The notes under the pieces are model-generated. The model saw nothing but the letters and a program-made list of their open reading frames with translations. It was not told the origin of the DNA and ran no database searches. Positions 1-8,149 of a stretch of 14,552 bases of DNA are shown piece by piece. The stretch's first letter is position 1; each line of letters begins with the position of its first letter. A program made the position numbers and the translations under genes. Source of the stretch: Podochytrium sp. JEL0797 (lineage: Eukaryota > Chytridiomycota > Chytridiomycetes > Chytridiales > Chytriomycetaceae); assembly GCA_027596195.1 (NCBI GenBank), contig JADGJG010000660.1:1-14552 (forward strand). Direction: 5' to 3'.

Positions 1-611
1 ATACCAGGTCAAGTTTATTTGTTTTTGAGAAAAATAATAATAAAAGGGGTATAATTCGGATATCACGGGACGTCTTTTTACGCGTGGAGGGGAGGCGTGT
101 TGTGTGTCGTTTTGGCCATCAAACGAATACACAACAGCCTCACAATCTTGTACAAAAAATCCCCGGAACCCATGCGATGATTCTGCTGATGCTGATGACC
201 TCGAAACAATCCATCCAATCCGCCGCCGTCGCCGCGGCCGCCACCTCCACCGCTGCTGTTGATTCGCTTTTGCCCCTCCACAGCACCATCCCAAGAGAAG
301 CTAAGTGGGTGATCGACGATAAGCGATACCAGGTCAAGTTTATTTGTTTTTGAGAAAAATAATAATAAAAGGGGTATAATTCGGATATCACGGGACGTCT
401 TTTTACGCGTGGAGGGGAGGCGTGGTGTGTGTCGTTTTGGCCATCAACCGAATACACAACAGCCTCACAATCTTGTACAACAATTCCCCGGGACCCATGC
501 GATGATTCTGCTGATTCTGATTCCCACCTCGAAACAATCCATCCAGTCCTTCGCCGTCGCCGCGACCTTGGATTCGTTTTCGCCCCTCTACACCAACATC
601 CCAAGAGAAGC
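1..611. repeat. Tandem duplication, 325-bp period, of a gene's 3' end
   Basis: Copy 1 runs from the window edge to about 302, and copy 2 from 326 to about 611. Positions 1-99 equal 326-424 base for base; this block holds the 3' flank, the stop codon and the last few codons. Further into the coding part the copies differ by scattered substitutions and two indels. The indels are multiples of three: a net 15 bp extra in copy 1, in a Gly-rich stretch. Copy 2 is the end of the complete gene at 403-1896. The repeat may extend left of the window, so the copy number is unknown. Confidence 0.93.
78..302 (-). pseudogene. Duplicated C-terminal coding fragment of the coiled-coil protein gene
   Basis: This is copy 1 of the tandem duplication. 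Read on the minus strand it encodes about 70 residues matching the C terminus of the neighbouring protein: a shared SFSW motif, then V-E-G-[QR]-K-R-I, a Gly/Asp-rich stretch, a QNHRMG motif and an amphipathic tail ending in PPLHA with the same stop. It has no start codon or N-terminal region of its own, and the stop of the full gene at 403-405 separates the two. It is probably a remnant of a duplication. It could instead be the last exon of another gene or an alternative terminal exon, because CTTAG at 301-305 (minus strand) would serve as a splice acceptor. The preserved frame suggests it was, or is, translated. Confidence 0.5.
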
Positions 612-1896
612 TTCGTCGACGATCTACGAGATCGAGTCCATCCACGTCATTTTCCCCGATTTCGGCCGCTCCTCGACTGCCGCTGCGGCGCGCGGGGAAT
701 CCGAGTGTGTATCCGATGGGGTCTGAGAGCAAAAGACCGAGACCGAGGGAGGTGGAGGGTCGCTGGACGGCTGAGGTGTTGTTGGTGGGGGTGGTCGGGG
801 TGGGGGTGGTAGAGGAGTTGAAGTTGCGTTTGGGGTTGGAGGAGGCAGGGTTGGAGTGGTGTGCGGTGTGACAAGTCTCCTCAATGACGGAAGAATTCGT
901 TTCGGTGGATGCGGCTGAGCTGTCCATGGAGGGTTTGAAGTCGCGTTCGAGGTGGGAAGAGGGGTTGGAGTGATGGTGGTGGTGACAAGTCTCGTTGACG
1001 ATGGAAGGATTCGTTTCGTTGGGTTCGGAAGAGTGAGTGGTGGCTGAGTATGCAAAGTGGAAAGTGGAAGAGTTGGAGTGGAGGGCGTGACAGGCTTCCT
1101 CGGAATTGAATGCATTCGCTTCCTTGGATATGGCAGAAGAGCATGTGGAATCGGGGAGGAATGCGTGGGTTGTTTCATTGGATAAAGACGGGTCCCCAAC
1201 ACACGATGGCATACAGTCCTGATGATTCGAAAGGGGAGATTCGAAGGAGAAGTATTCAGCCAGAAACGACGCGTCTTCGTCGTTCAAGTCAACAAAGCTG
1301 TTTGCGTGGGCAAAGGGTGACTCGGATTCGTTTCGAAAGGAGAGCTGGGTCATTGCAAACGAGTGGTTGATTTTCTCTGATTCGAGGGTATCGCGAAGGT
1401 CGTTGAGGAGCAGGTTGAGGGCGCAGTTTTCCTTTCGCAGCGACGCGTTTTCGTCTTCTGCTTCAGCGAGGGATTCGTTGTTTGCGTCGAGAAGAGTCTG
1501 CAGGTCGCGAATGGCAGTTTTTGCAGCAGCGAGGTCTTCCTTGGAAGAGGAGTCGTCGTGTTTTGTTTTGAAAAAGTCATTTTGGACACCACGTGACGCG
1601 GAAGCGCAGCAGCACTCGCTTTTCATTTTCGCCTCGACACGCGCGGCCCTGGCTTCGCGCTTCAAACGCCGCACTTCGTCGCGCAGCGTGTTGCATTCGT
1701 CGTGCGACGCCACAAGCGCAGCGTCAAGGTCGTCCACAAGCAAAGCGAGGCGGGATGCGTCGAGGGTGGCTGCGCGGAGTTTCTTTTCCAATGAGTGGTC
1801 TTTGGTGTGCTCGTCTTTGGTGCGCAAGGATTCGTAGTCGTCGTGGTCTTCGTTTTGGTCAAAGAAGACGTCAAAGCCGCCCTGTGCCGAGAGCAT
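403..1896 (-). CDS. Hypothetical coiled-coil, Ser/Asn/His-rich protein (497 aa)
   Basis: I do not recognise the family. The start chosen is the ATG at 1896. A further in-frame ATG at 1968 would add 24 Lys/Thr/Asn-rich residues read from a T-rich leader, which looks like 5' UTR. Residues ~36-90 and ~119-175 have leucine heptads and dense charge, as expected for coiled coils. Residues ~185-400 are low complexity (Ser, Asn, Thr, His, Glu) with three imperfect repeats of about 35-38 residues, each centred on a Cys-His pair (C269, C304, C342). An RRRSFS motif near residue 430 fits a basophilic-kinase site. The C-terminal ~62 residues end in an amphipathic Leu/Ile/Arg-rich tail, and this end is duplicated downstream at 78-302. 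There is no signal peptide or transmembrane segment. A scaffold or cytoskeletal role is only a guess. I see no need for introns. Confidence 0.72.
   Translation of the reverse strand: MLSAQGGFDVFFDQNEDHDDYESLRTKDEHTKDHSLEKKLRAATLDASRLALLVDDLDAALVASHDECNTLRDEVRRLKREARAARVEAKMKSECCCASASRGVQNDFFKTKHDDSSSKEDLAAAKTAIRDLQTLLDANNESLAEAEDENASLRKENCALNLLLNDLRDTLESEKINHSFAMTQLSFRNESESPFAHANSFVDLNDEDASFLAEYFSFESPLSNHQDCMPSCVGDPSLSNETTHAFLPDSTCSSAISKEANAFNSEEACHALHSNSSTFHFAYSATTHSSEPNETNPSIVNETCHHHHHSNPSSHLERDFKPSMDSSAASTETNSSVIEETCHTAHHSNPASSNPKRNFNSSTTPTPTTPTNNTSAVQRPSTSLGLGLLLSDPIGYTLGFPARRSGSRGAAEIGENDVDGLDLVDRRRSFSWDVGVEGRKRIQGRGDGEGLDGLFRGGNQNQQNHRMGPGELLYKIVRLLCIRLMAKTTHTTPPLHA
780..1110 (-). repeat. 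Three imperfect ~105-114 bp coding repeats
   Basis: The Cys-His codon pairs fall at 868-873, 982-987 and 1087-1092, giving periods of 114 and 105 bp, both multiples of three. The last two protein units share an E-T-N-x-S-[IV] start, an E-[EN]-[AT]-C-H core, an H-S-N-P segment and a basic/Phe segment. The third unit is more diverged. Boundaries are approximate. Confidence 0.6.
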
Positions 1897-2161
1897 TTTT
1901 TGTTTTGTTTTGTTTTTTTTTGTCCTCGCGCACAATTCGGACTTTTGCGTGTCTCCACTATTCCTCATTTCATCCTTCTTCTATTTAACAAGAATCATGT
2001 TGCGAGGTTAAAACGTGTAGAAAAAGTCAGACATCCACCATGCGTGCGTTTGAACCTAGTATGGTATCGTCATCGCAGGTTCAATCGATTTGGCAAAAAC
2101 GCGCCAGTATCATCAACGACGGTACTAATGCAATATAACGCAAAAGTCTCATCATTGACAT
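1897..2161. promoter_or_regulatory. 5' flank of the coiled-coil gene and tRNA upstream region
   Basis: No gene is visible here. On the plus strand, T-rich runs at about 1897-1920 form the likely 5' UTR of the minus-strand gene starting at 1896. The stretch next to the tRNA should hold upstream Pol III context. I recognise no TATA box or specific operator. Confidence 0.35.
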
Positions 2162-2232
2162 GGTTGTATAGTGTAGTGGTTATCACTCCGGTTTTTGATA
2201 CCGGCAACTCCGGTTCGAATCCGGGTACGACC
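2162..2232 (+). tRNA. tRNA-Gln (anticodon TTG)
   Basis: The 71-nt cloverleaf closes fully. Acceptor arms are 2162-2168 and 2226-2232, with seven pairs including one T-G. The anticodon stem 2188-2192 pairs with 2200-2204 around the loop TTTTGAT, which places TTG at 2195-2197. The T arm 2209-2213/2221-2225 encloses TTCGAAT. The D-arm region (A box) is TAGTGTAGTGGTTATCAC. The GGTT start resembles eukaryotic nuclear tRNA-Gln genes. There is no intron, and no encoded CCA, as expected for eukaryotes. The mature tRNA reads CAA codons. Confidence 0.96.
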
Positions 2233-2235
2233 TTC

Positions 2236-2239
2236 TTTT
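2236..2239 (+). terminator. RNA polymerase III T-run terminator
   Basis: TTTT lies three bases after the tRNA acceptor stem, the usual distance for Pol III termination. Confidence 0.75.
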
Positions 2240-2584
2240 CTCGATTAAGCATTTGTTGTTCGCACCTCATTTTACGCATTCATGTTGCTGCATGTCCGTA
2301 TTGTCCGTATTCGGGTTTCTTTCGTGTCGCCGTTTATGTTTTTGGCTTATTTGCTTTCCTTTCTCTTTGGGTTTTGTTCCTCTTTGCCCCCTCCTTCCTT
2401 TTCTTATATACCACGTGGAAAAGAAGAGAAAAAATCAGAGAAAACAGCAAAACGAATCTAATTCTATACATCTCGCAAAAGACCAAAAAAACAAAATATC
2501 TACCTACTTGGTCGTCAAAAAAGACCCCACCCACCCCAGCCAAAAACGAATCCAAATGAGCAAGCAACAAACCCAAATCTTTTT
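2240..2584. other. Gene-free spacer, 3' flank of MCO1
   Basis: This is an AT-rich spacer between the tRNA and the stop codon of MCO1, with pyrimidine-rich then A-rich stretches. Frames across it are low-complexity and lack family features. It should contain the MCO1 3' UTR and poly(A) site, but I cannot place a clear signal. Confidence 0.5.
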
Positions 2585-4894
2585 TCACGCCGAAGAACCC
2601 GATTCACCCTTCCTCACCATCCACTGATTAAACTTGCGACAAGTCGATTCCGTTTGCACGGGTTTCTGAATCGTGTTCCCCAATTGCTCGACCGACTCGA
2701 CAAACGTGACTGCGAGTCCGGCTGCCATGTGCCATGAAATGTGGCAATGCATTAACCAGATTCCGGGGTTGTCTGCCGTGAATCGGATAATGGTGTATCC
2801 GAACCATGTGGCGTTGCTTGTGGAGGATGATTCCGGCAGTGCGTTGAGATTGGAAGCGCCCAATGGAGGAACGAAACCGTCGAAGTTCGTGGTTGATGAG
2901 GGGAGACATCCATCCTCGTCGTGTGGACATGCGGGGACGGTTACTACGTCGCGTCTTAATGGGTTTGTGGTTGGATACCGTTGTGGGATTGAAGCGAGGG
3001 AATTGGCGAATCCGGACGCGAGGACCCAGACAACGTGACCGTGGAGGTGGAAAGGGTGTTCACCGGGGTCATCGTTGCGGAGGATAATGTCGATGGTTTG
3101 GTTCGTGTGGATTGGGATTGCGTTTGCGATTGGGTCGGGAGTCCAGGTGCTGCCTTGGGTGTGGGCTTGGAGGAGGGTGGGAGAACTTCCGTTTGCGTAG
3201 AAGGAGGAGGAGAAGAGTTGGGTCCAGAGGCCTTTGGAGAAGAGGGTGGTGGTGGGGTAGGCTTTTTGGTAGAGGTCTCCGGGGCGGGCTTCGAATTCGA
3301 ATTCCAACAACACGACGAGGTCGCGTGTCATTGTGCGAGATGTGGGGGATGGAATCTGCGGGACCAGGGCCATGTCGTTGAGTGTGACGGGTTTGGGTGG
3401 GGGTTGGATTTTGAGGGGAGAAAGAGAGGGGTTGATTCCGTTGTAGTTGAGAACGGCGGTCACATTTGGGTTGAATCCGATGGGCATGTTTGGCATGGAA
3501 GTCCATGGGTCCCCGTGGTACATATTGGCACGAATCAGGTAGTTTCCTGGCTTTTGCAATGCCGTAATAAGAACTCTGACGGGATGAAGGAGTTTTCGCG
3601 TCAGAAATCAAAGATTCAAAGGGAATCAAAACAACAACTCAAACTCACGAATATCTCTGAGCGGTATTGATGGTGAGCTGATCCACGACTTTTGGCTTCA
3701 CCAGAACACCATCCACCTCAATGACAGTGAGGGAGTGTCCATCAATGCTGAACAGAAACGCTGCGAAGATGGACGTGTTGATCAAACGCAATCGCACCGT
3801 AGTCCCTTGCTGAATCATCTGGACAAACGGATTCATCTTGAGGCACCCAGACGGACTCTTCAACTGCGAGCAATCGAATTGACCGATTCCATTGATTAAC
3901 CCGGAATCCCAGACTGGCTCGTTTCCGTCCGGGTTCGTTGTGCCGTTCAAGTACCATGCCAGCAAAGGTTCCGATTGGGCGTGGTACCAGTCCGAGAGCT
4001 GGAGGGTCGCCTCGGACGCGTAATTCTTGGATTCTGTTGGGTCGCGAATGATGAGGGGACCGCGGAGGCCGTCGGCTTGGTGGAGGTGGTAGTGGGCGTG
4101 CCACCAGAATGTGCCGACGAGACCGTCGGTTGTGAAGTCGTAGATGTAGCTTTGGCCTGGTGCGATGGGGCACTGTTTGGAATATAAAATGTCAGTAAAA
4201 GGGAAGGTTATATCGGATGCGAAAATGGATTAACCTGGGTGACACCGCTTGGCCCGTCCGAGAATCCACTCCCTCTCTGGAGCATGCCGTGAAAGTGGAG
4301 TGACGTTGGCACGTTGAGCCCGTTCGTGAAGTAGATCACAATCCGGTCTCCAGCGTTGACGTTGATTGGGGTATTGAAACCGGGCACGTTGTTGATCCCC
4401 AGCGCGTAGCGTGCGACGCCATCGAGGTTTTGGGTGAAGTTGGTGGCTTTCCAATAAAGCGTGACGGTCGTTTGGGGCGTGGAGCTCGTGATAAGGGATT
4501 TTTCCGGGCCAGGAAGGGGGGCACTTTGGGCGGACACGATGATGCAATCTGAAGGAAACGTCCGGAATCAGTCTCCAATGATACCATGATATGTAAAAGG
4601 TGGGAGGGGATCGAGTAGATAGGGAATCTTACCTTGGGGGGGCCGACACGTGGTGAGCTGCGTCGCTGCGTCGCCTGGTGCAACGCAGCATACGTTCTCT
4701 GGCGTTGCGCAGACTGAAGTTCCAACACTTGGGCCGCAGGCATTCCAGTCAACAATCGGCGCAACGTTGGGGGAGAAGATTGATTCCGTGAACGCAGGAG
4801 GCGGTGCGGCAGCCGCCGTCGACTGAGTCTGACTCGGCAATGCAGAGGAGATGGATACTGCGGCAGCACAGATAAGCAGAGCGGCGCGTCTCAT
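2585..4894 (-). CDS. Secreted multicopper oxidase 1 (laccase/ferroxidase-like), 4 exons, 696 aa
   Basis: Exons are 4633-4894, 4235-4548, 3649-4172 and 2585-3575; introns are 84, 62 and 73 bp with GT-AG ends, in phases 1, 0 and 2. The product starts with a signal peptide (MRRAALL, cleavage near residue 19). A six-cysteine module follows (C53, C62, C69, C70, C83, C89), then three cupredoxin-like domains. All four copper-binding motifs are present: HFHG at 172-175, HAH at 217-219, HPFHLHGH at 540-547 and HCHISWH at 643-649. Cys644 is the type 1 ligand and Leu654 sits in the axial position. By family knowledge it couples one-electron oxidation of a substrate to reduction of O2 to water. HFHG and TQCPIAPG resemble Fet3-type ferroxidases, whereas DSGLINGIGQF resembles laccases, so the substrate is open. 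There is no C-terminal membrane anchor, so it is probably extracellular. It is inverted relative to its two paralogs. Confidence 0.94.
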
Positions 4895-5173
4895 TTTTTT
4901 GGGAGATATCTAATAACATCAAATTGCCCCCCGAATTTATATTGCCAATTAATCAAAAACAGGATTTTAATCAAATATTCGTGGGTTTCGAAATGAAATT
5001 GAGCCGGGTGCCTGTGATCTGCCTGCCCCCAGGTCGATCCTCTTCATCTCTTGCGTCGGTGATCTCGGATACTCGGATGCCCGGGTGCATATGGGGGGTG
5101 AAAAATCAACTAGACATGCCGCATTCGTGCGCTAAAATACCTCTGAGTGGCTAAAGAATCCTTCTTCCTCTAA
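4895..5173 (-). promoter_or_regulatory. MCO1 upstream region
   Basis: The AT-rich proximal part contains ATATAAAT (minus strand, about 4936-4943), a plausible TATA element roughly 45 bp before the start codon. TTTTTGATTAA (4949-4959, minus) also occurs upstream of MCO3 at a similar distance. The octamer GCACCCGG occurs twice on the minus strand, at 5004-5011 and 5081-5088. Functions are inferred only. Confidence 0.35.
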
Positions 5174-5388
5174 TCACAAACAATCTTTCCGTCCTGATCG
5201 TTGTTCAGTGGGTGCATTAGTGTTTTGGAATGATGCGATCAAATCATCAATGGCAGTGTTCGGAATCGGAGATTCCTCGAAATGATTCGGTTGCGCTTGG
5301 CCGTCAAGTCTCGCTTCCGCAGGCCTTTGGGATATCTTCGGTGCGAGGCCATCGCCAAGCGTCGTGCCCGCGGGTTCGCGCCAACGCA
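5174..5388 (-). CDS. Possible 3'-terminal exon of an unrecognised gene
   Basis: A minus-strand frame stays open from a good splice acceptor (a T6 tract then CAG, at 5389-5396) to a TGA at 5174-5176. It encodes about 71 residues of mixed, soluble composition, including DDLIASFQNTN near the end. No family is recognised. An upstream open stretch begins with an ATG near 5492 (MEKSTPTF), but no donor in it has the phase needed to join. The region 4895-5563 may therefore hold a small real gene or only chance frames. Confidence 0.18.
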
Positions 5389-5563
5389 CTGAAAAAATCA
5401 CACGCTTTGCTATTATTGTTCGACCGGAACCCCTCGCGGTATTCCCTCGGCCCATTTTTGGCTCGTAAGAAGTTTAAAGGTAGGGGTGCTTTTTTCCATC
5501 GCGCCTTGCCCACATACGTGACTATGAACGAAATGAACGAAAATGTATTTACTTCCATACGGA

Positions 5564-6433
5564 TTAAGCGATAAATGTGTGGATAACTTTCTCCAATCCC
5601 CATTGGCCCCAGGAAGCGTCCTTCGACCCCCACTGGGTCGGGTCCCATTCCGTCACAAAGTTGCATTCGAGCCCATCCAACAGCACCATATCCTTGTCCG
5701 AAATCGCCCAATCAAACACGCTCAAGTTCTCAACCAACCGCGTCGGATTCACCGTCTTGGGAAGCGAGACATATCCCTTCTGCAGACCCCACCGAATGAG
5801 CACTTGCGCGGGAGACTTTTGCAAACGAGTGGAAACTTGAACCAGCACTGGGTCGTCCAGTTTGCGTGCTTTCGTGAGTGGAGAGTAGGCCTGGACAGTG
5901 ATTCCCTTTTGTTTGCAAAACTCGGTAATGTCGGCGTGTTGGAGGAACGGGTTCAGTTCAATCTGGTTCACAGCAGGCACAACGGTCGAGTTATCAAGCA
6001 GTTCTTGCAAGTGTTGGACGTTGAAGTTGGAGACCCCGATGGATTTCGCGTGACCTTCCTTGAACAAAAGTTCCATTTCCTTCCACGCCGAGAGCCGCTT
6101 CCCGTGGATTGGGGCATGGATGAGGTACAGATCCACGTAGTCTGTTTGCAGCAACGCGAGACTCGTTTCGAACGCCTTGCGCGGGCTGCGCATATCGGCA
6201 ATGTTGAGTTTGGTTGTGATCCAAATGTCTTTGCGCGGAATCCCGGATTCTTTGATGGCGCGGCCCACGTCGGCTTCGTTCTTGTAGATAGAGGCCGTGT
6301 CGATGTGGCGGTATCCTGCGTGGAGGGCCGCGAGGACCGTTTTGTAGCAGTCTTCTGGCGACGCTTTGTACACGCCGAGGCCGATGGACGGGATTCTGAG
6401 GCCGTTGTTGAGAAGGATCGAAGTGGCTGCCAT
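5564..6433 (-). CDS. Aldo/keto reductase, 289 aa
   Basis: This is an NAD(P)H-dependent reductase of carbonyl compounds with a (beta/alpha)8 barrel. The length and the full catalytic tetrad fit the AKR superfamily: Asp45 and Tyr50 (in YRHIDTASIYKNE), Lys75 (ITTKL) and His107 (LIHAP). GVSNF at 133-137 and the cofactor loop SLPKT with Lys226 are further hallmarks; Lys226 is consistent with NADPH binding. It is a single exon. The start chosen is the ATG at 6433, immediately before the first barrel strand region (LLNNGLRIP). An in-frame ATG at 6559 would add 42 residues. It is cytosolic if the short form is used. The substrate cannot be told from the sequence, and it sits among unrelated genes. 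Confidence 0.94.
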   Translation of the reverse strand: MAATSILLNNGLRIPSIGLGVYKASPEDCYKTVLAALHAGYRHIDTASIYKNEADVGRAIKESGIPRKDIWITTKLNIADMRSPRKAFETSLALLQTDYVDLYLIHAPIHGKRLSAWKEMELLFKEGHAKSIGVSNFNVQHLQELLDNSTVVPAVNQIELNPFLQHADITEFCKQKGITVQAYSPLTKARKLDDPVLVQVSTRLQKSPAQVLIRWGLQKGYVSLPKTVNPTRLVENLSVFDWAISDKDMVLLDGLECNFVTEWDPTQWGSKDASWGQWGLEKVIHTFIA

Positions 6434-6827
6434 AGGTTGTTTTGGGGTGAGTTTTAGTGGGGGCTGTCGAGTTGCGATCTCGTTTTGATCGCGAGGATTT
6501 GAAACGGAATCGGAAATTGGAAATCTGACAAATGCATTTCGCACGCCAGATTGCGTCATCACGAAACTTCCGTTTTTCTTGGAAGGTTAGAGAACACAAA
6601 GGACATCGTGCACGCTTGTGGAGACAAGCTTGCGCGTCCCAAATGTTTCAACAACTTCAATTATTATTGATTCGTTCACACTTGTTCATCTCACACAAAA
6701 TTGCTGACAAGAAAGGCCGCATGCATCCGAACCTCGAACGTGCTCTCTTTGGAAAAAGGTGAGCGAAGCAGAAATTGATGAAAAGTTTCTTCTTCAATGT
6801 TAAAATCGAAAAAGAAAGGACGGAAGG
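6434..6827. promoter_or_regulatory. AKR upstream region and methyltransferase 3' flank
   Basis: No separate gene is seen. The part next to 6433 is open in frame with the AKR up to an ATG at 6559. The remainder is AT-rich and should carry the AKR promoter and the 3' end of the methyltransferase transcript. No distinct motif is recognised. Confidence 0.4.
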
Positions 6828-7634
6828 TCACAGCCGTTCAACCACACACAACGAATGAAACACTTTCGGTGTGTGCACCACACCCGTGACACCCCTTCCA
6901 TTCTCCACACCCTCATCAGCCCCCCTCACACTCGATTCAGGCTCCACCTCCCTCATTTCCACAACCCTCCATAACTGCCTCGCCTCCTGCGAATACTCGT
7001 CCGAATCTGGGTCCAAAAAGTCAAAGCGGTACTTTGAATACGAGAGTGCAATCCATCGAGCACCCGCGTTCGTGACTCTCGCGAGGTGGAACGCAAGTGC
7101 GACTGTTGGTGCGACGCAATTCCTTGCGTTGGATTCGGGAATCTGAAGGGGAGACGATGAAATCACGTTGTGGCCACAGGAAATGGCGTCTGCGCAGCTC
7201 TTTTCGACAATCATAGAGTATTTGATGAATTCTGCGGTGGGGTGGATCGCGCGGAGCGATTCTTGTAGGGATTCCCAATTCAACAAGTCCGCGACACACC
7301 ATCGCATTTGGATCGATTCAAACTGATCACGCTCTATTTCTTTTCCCTTTTGGACGGCGAGTGGAGAGTAATCGAGGTTCGTGATGAGTGCAGGGGAAGA
7401 AAGGTAGTTCGGGACAAGAAGGGATCGCAGCGAGTTGGAGAGTGTAGAGGTTCCACTTCCAATGTGGAGGAGGGTTGTGGTGTCACGGTTGAAATGCTGC
7501 TGCGTTGCGAGGAGGGAGGCAACGTGCTGGGCGAGGGTGTCGGCCCCGGTGAGCCATTCAAAGTTTGTTTCGTCTTCGAAGCGGGAGTCCCAGAAGGATT
7601 TGGAGGAGAAGTCCTTGGTTTTGAGGTGGTTCAT
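6828..7634 (-). CDS. Class I SAM-dependent methyltransferase, METTL13/EEF1A-lysine type, 268 aa
   Basis: The opening FWDSRFEDETNFEWL (14-28) matches the conserved YWxxRF...EWL head of the METTL13/EEF1AKMT4 group. LHIGSGTSTLS (56-66) is SAM motif I, NLDYSPLAV (86-94) is the acidic motif II, and YSMIVEKSCADAISCG (139-154) corresponds to the usual D-x-x-x-x-K-G-x-x-D-A-[LI] segment. By family knowledge these enzymes methylate lysines or termini of translation factors such as eEF1A; the target here is inferred. The Ser-Gly-Thr form of motif I is slightly unusual. ATG 7634 is the only suitable start; the frame continues upstream without another ATG. It is single-exon, cytosolic, and transcribed away from the Sec61-beta gene. 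Confidence 0.78.
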   Translation of the reverse strand: MNHLKTKDFSSKSFWDSRFEDETNFEWLTGADTLAQHVASLLATQQHFNRDTTTLLHIGSGTSTLSNSLRSLLVPNYLSSPALITNLDYSPLAVQKGKEIERDQFESIQMRWCVADLLNWESLQESLRAIHPTAEFIKYSMIVEKSCADAISCGHNVISSSPLQIPESNARNCVAPTVALAFHLARVTNAGARWIALSYSKYRFDFLDPDSDEYSQEARQLWRVVEMREVEPESSVRGADEGVENGRGVTGVVHTPKVFHSLCVVERL

Positions 7635-7876
7635 GTCAATTGGGGTGGGTATCAGTGGTGAGGGTGAGGGGTGGTGCTTGGCAGATGCGTGGGCCGTTTG
7701 TGGATGCAAGAAAAAAATAAAAAGAAAAGTTGAAAAGGGAAGGGGGGGTGGGGGTGGTTGAGGTGGCGAATTAAGGGGGTTCTAGTATAACACACCAAGT
7801 GAAGCGCGTACGAATGAGGATGTGAGCTCTTCTTTTTCAATGATGACGGTCGTTAAAAAACCAGTTCCAAAACCTC
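7635..7876. promoter_or_regulatory. Bidirectional promoter between methyltransferase and Sec61-beta genes
   Basis: The two start codons are 242 bp apart and diverge. The gap has a G-rich run (7742-7756) and an A-rich run (about 7709-7725). A shared promoter is inferred from orientation; no defined element is recognised. Confidence 0.45.
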
Positions 7877-8149
7877 ATGGGCGACACGGCGGCGGACAAG
7901 GAGTCGGACGATGACCAAGATGACGACATGTCCTCAAGTGGCAGCGGTGGCCCCAGCCAACGCAAAACCAAAACCAAGGCCAAGAAGGGGCAAGGAAAGG
8001 GTAAGGGCAAGGCCGACAACGGCGCCGCCGCGGGAGGATCCACTTCTTCTTGGTCCATGGATTCAGTGGAGGGGATTCATGAAATCCAGCAAATGCCTCT
8101 GGTTTTGAATGTGATGTTTATTTTCATTTTATTGTGGTTTCATAATTGA
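7877..8149 (+). CDS. SEC61B: Sec61-beta/Sbh1-like translocon subunit, 90 aa
   Basis: This is a small tail-anchored protein, predicted to be the beta subunit of the ER Sec61 translocon. Residues 1-60 are hydrophilic: an acidic stretch, a Lys-rich run, then a Gly/Ala-rich linker ending STSS. A D-x-x-x-G-[IL] motif (DSVEGI) follows, and then one C-terminal hydrophobic segment of about 18 residues (PLVLNVMFIFILLWFHN). Counted from that Gly, the Leu-Val, Ser/Asn, Phe-Ile and final His positions line up with Sec61-beta proteins, and the GSTSS linker is also typical. The aromatic FYTDD segment is reduced to WSMDS. A single exon is assumed. It is divergently paired with the methyltransferase. The match is by motif and layout only. 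Confidence 0.75.
   Translation: MGDTAADKESDDDQDDDMSSSGSGGPSQRKTKTKAKKGQGKGKGKADNGAAAGGSTSSWSMDSVEGIHEIQQMPLVLNVMFIFILLWFHN

Noticed and set aside
1897..1968. Extended start of the coiled-coil protein at 1968
   Set aside because: The added residues are mostly Lys/Thr/Asn from a T-rich leader and look like untranslated sequence, so the ATG at 1896 is preferred.
2048..2086. Two B-box-like words (GGTTCAATC plus strand, GGTTCAAAC minus strand) upstream of the tRNA
   Set aside because: No matching T-stem, anticodon arm or acceptor stem can be folded around either, so no second tRNA is called.
3035..3670. Long Gly/Val-rich plus-strand frames opposite MCO1 exon 4 (a similar one lies opposite MCO2, 11175-11651)
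   Set aside because: They are antisense to conserved copper-oxidase coding sequence and recur only because the paralogs are similar; they are low-complexity.
5543..6457. 304-codon plus-strand ORF across the whole AKR gene
   Set aside because: It is antisense to a gene with complete AKR catalytic motifs. The frame mirrors the codon pattern of the real gene, and its product has no family features.
7635..7709. 25-residue upstream extension of the methyltransferase frame
   Set aside because: It has no ATG and is Pro/His/Ser-rich. The family's conserved head begins just after the ATG at 7634.
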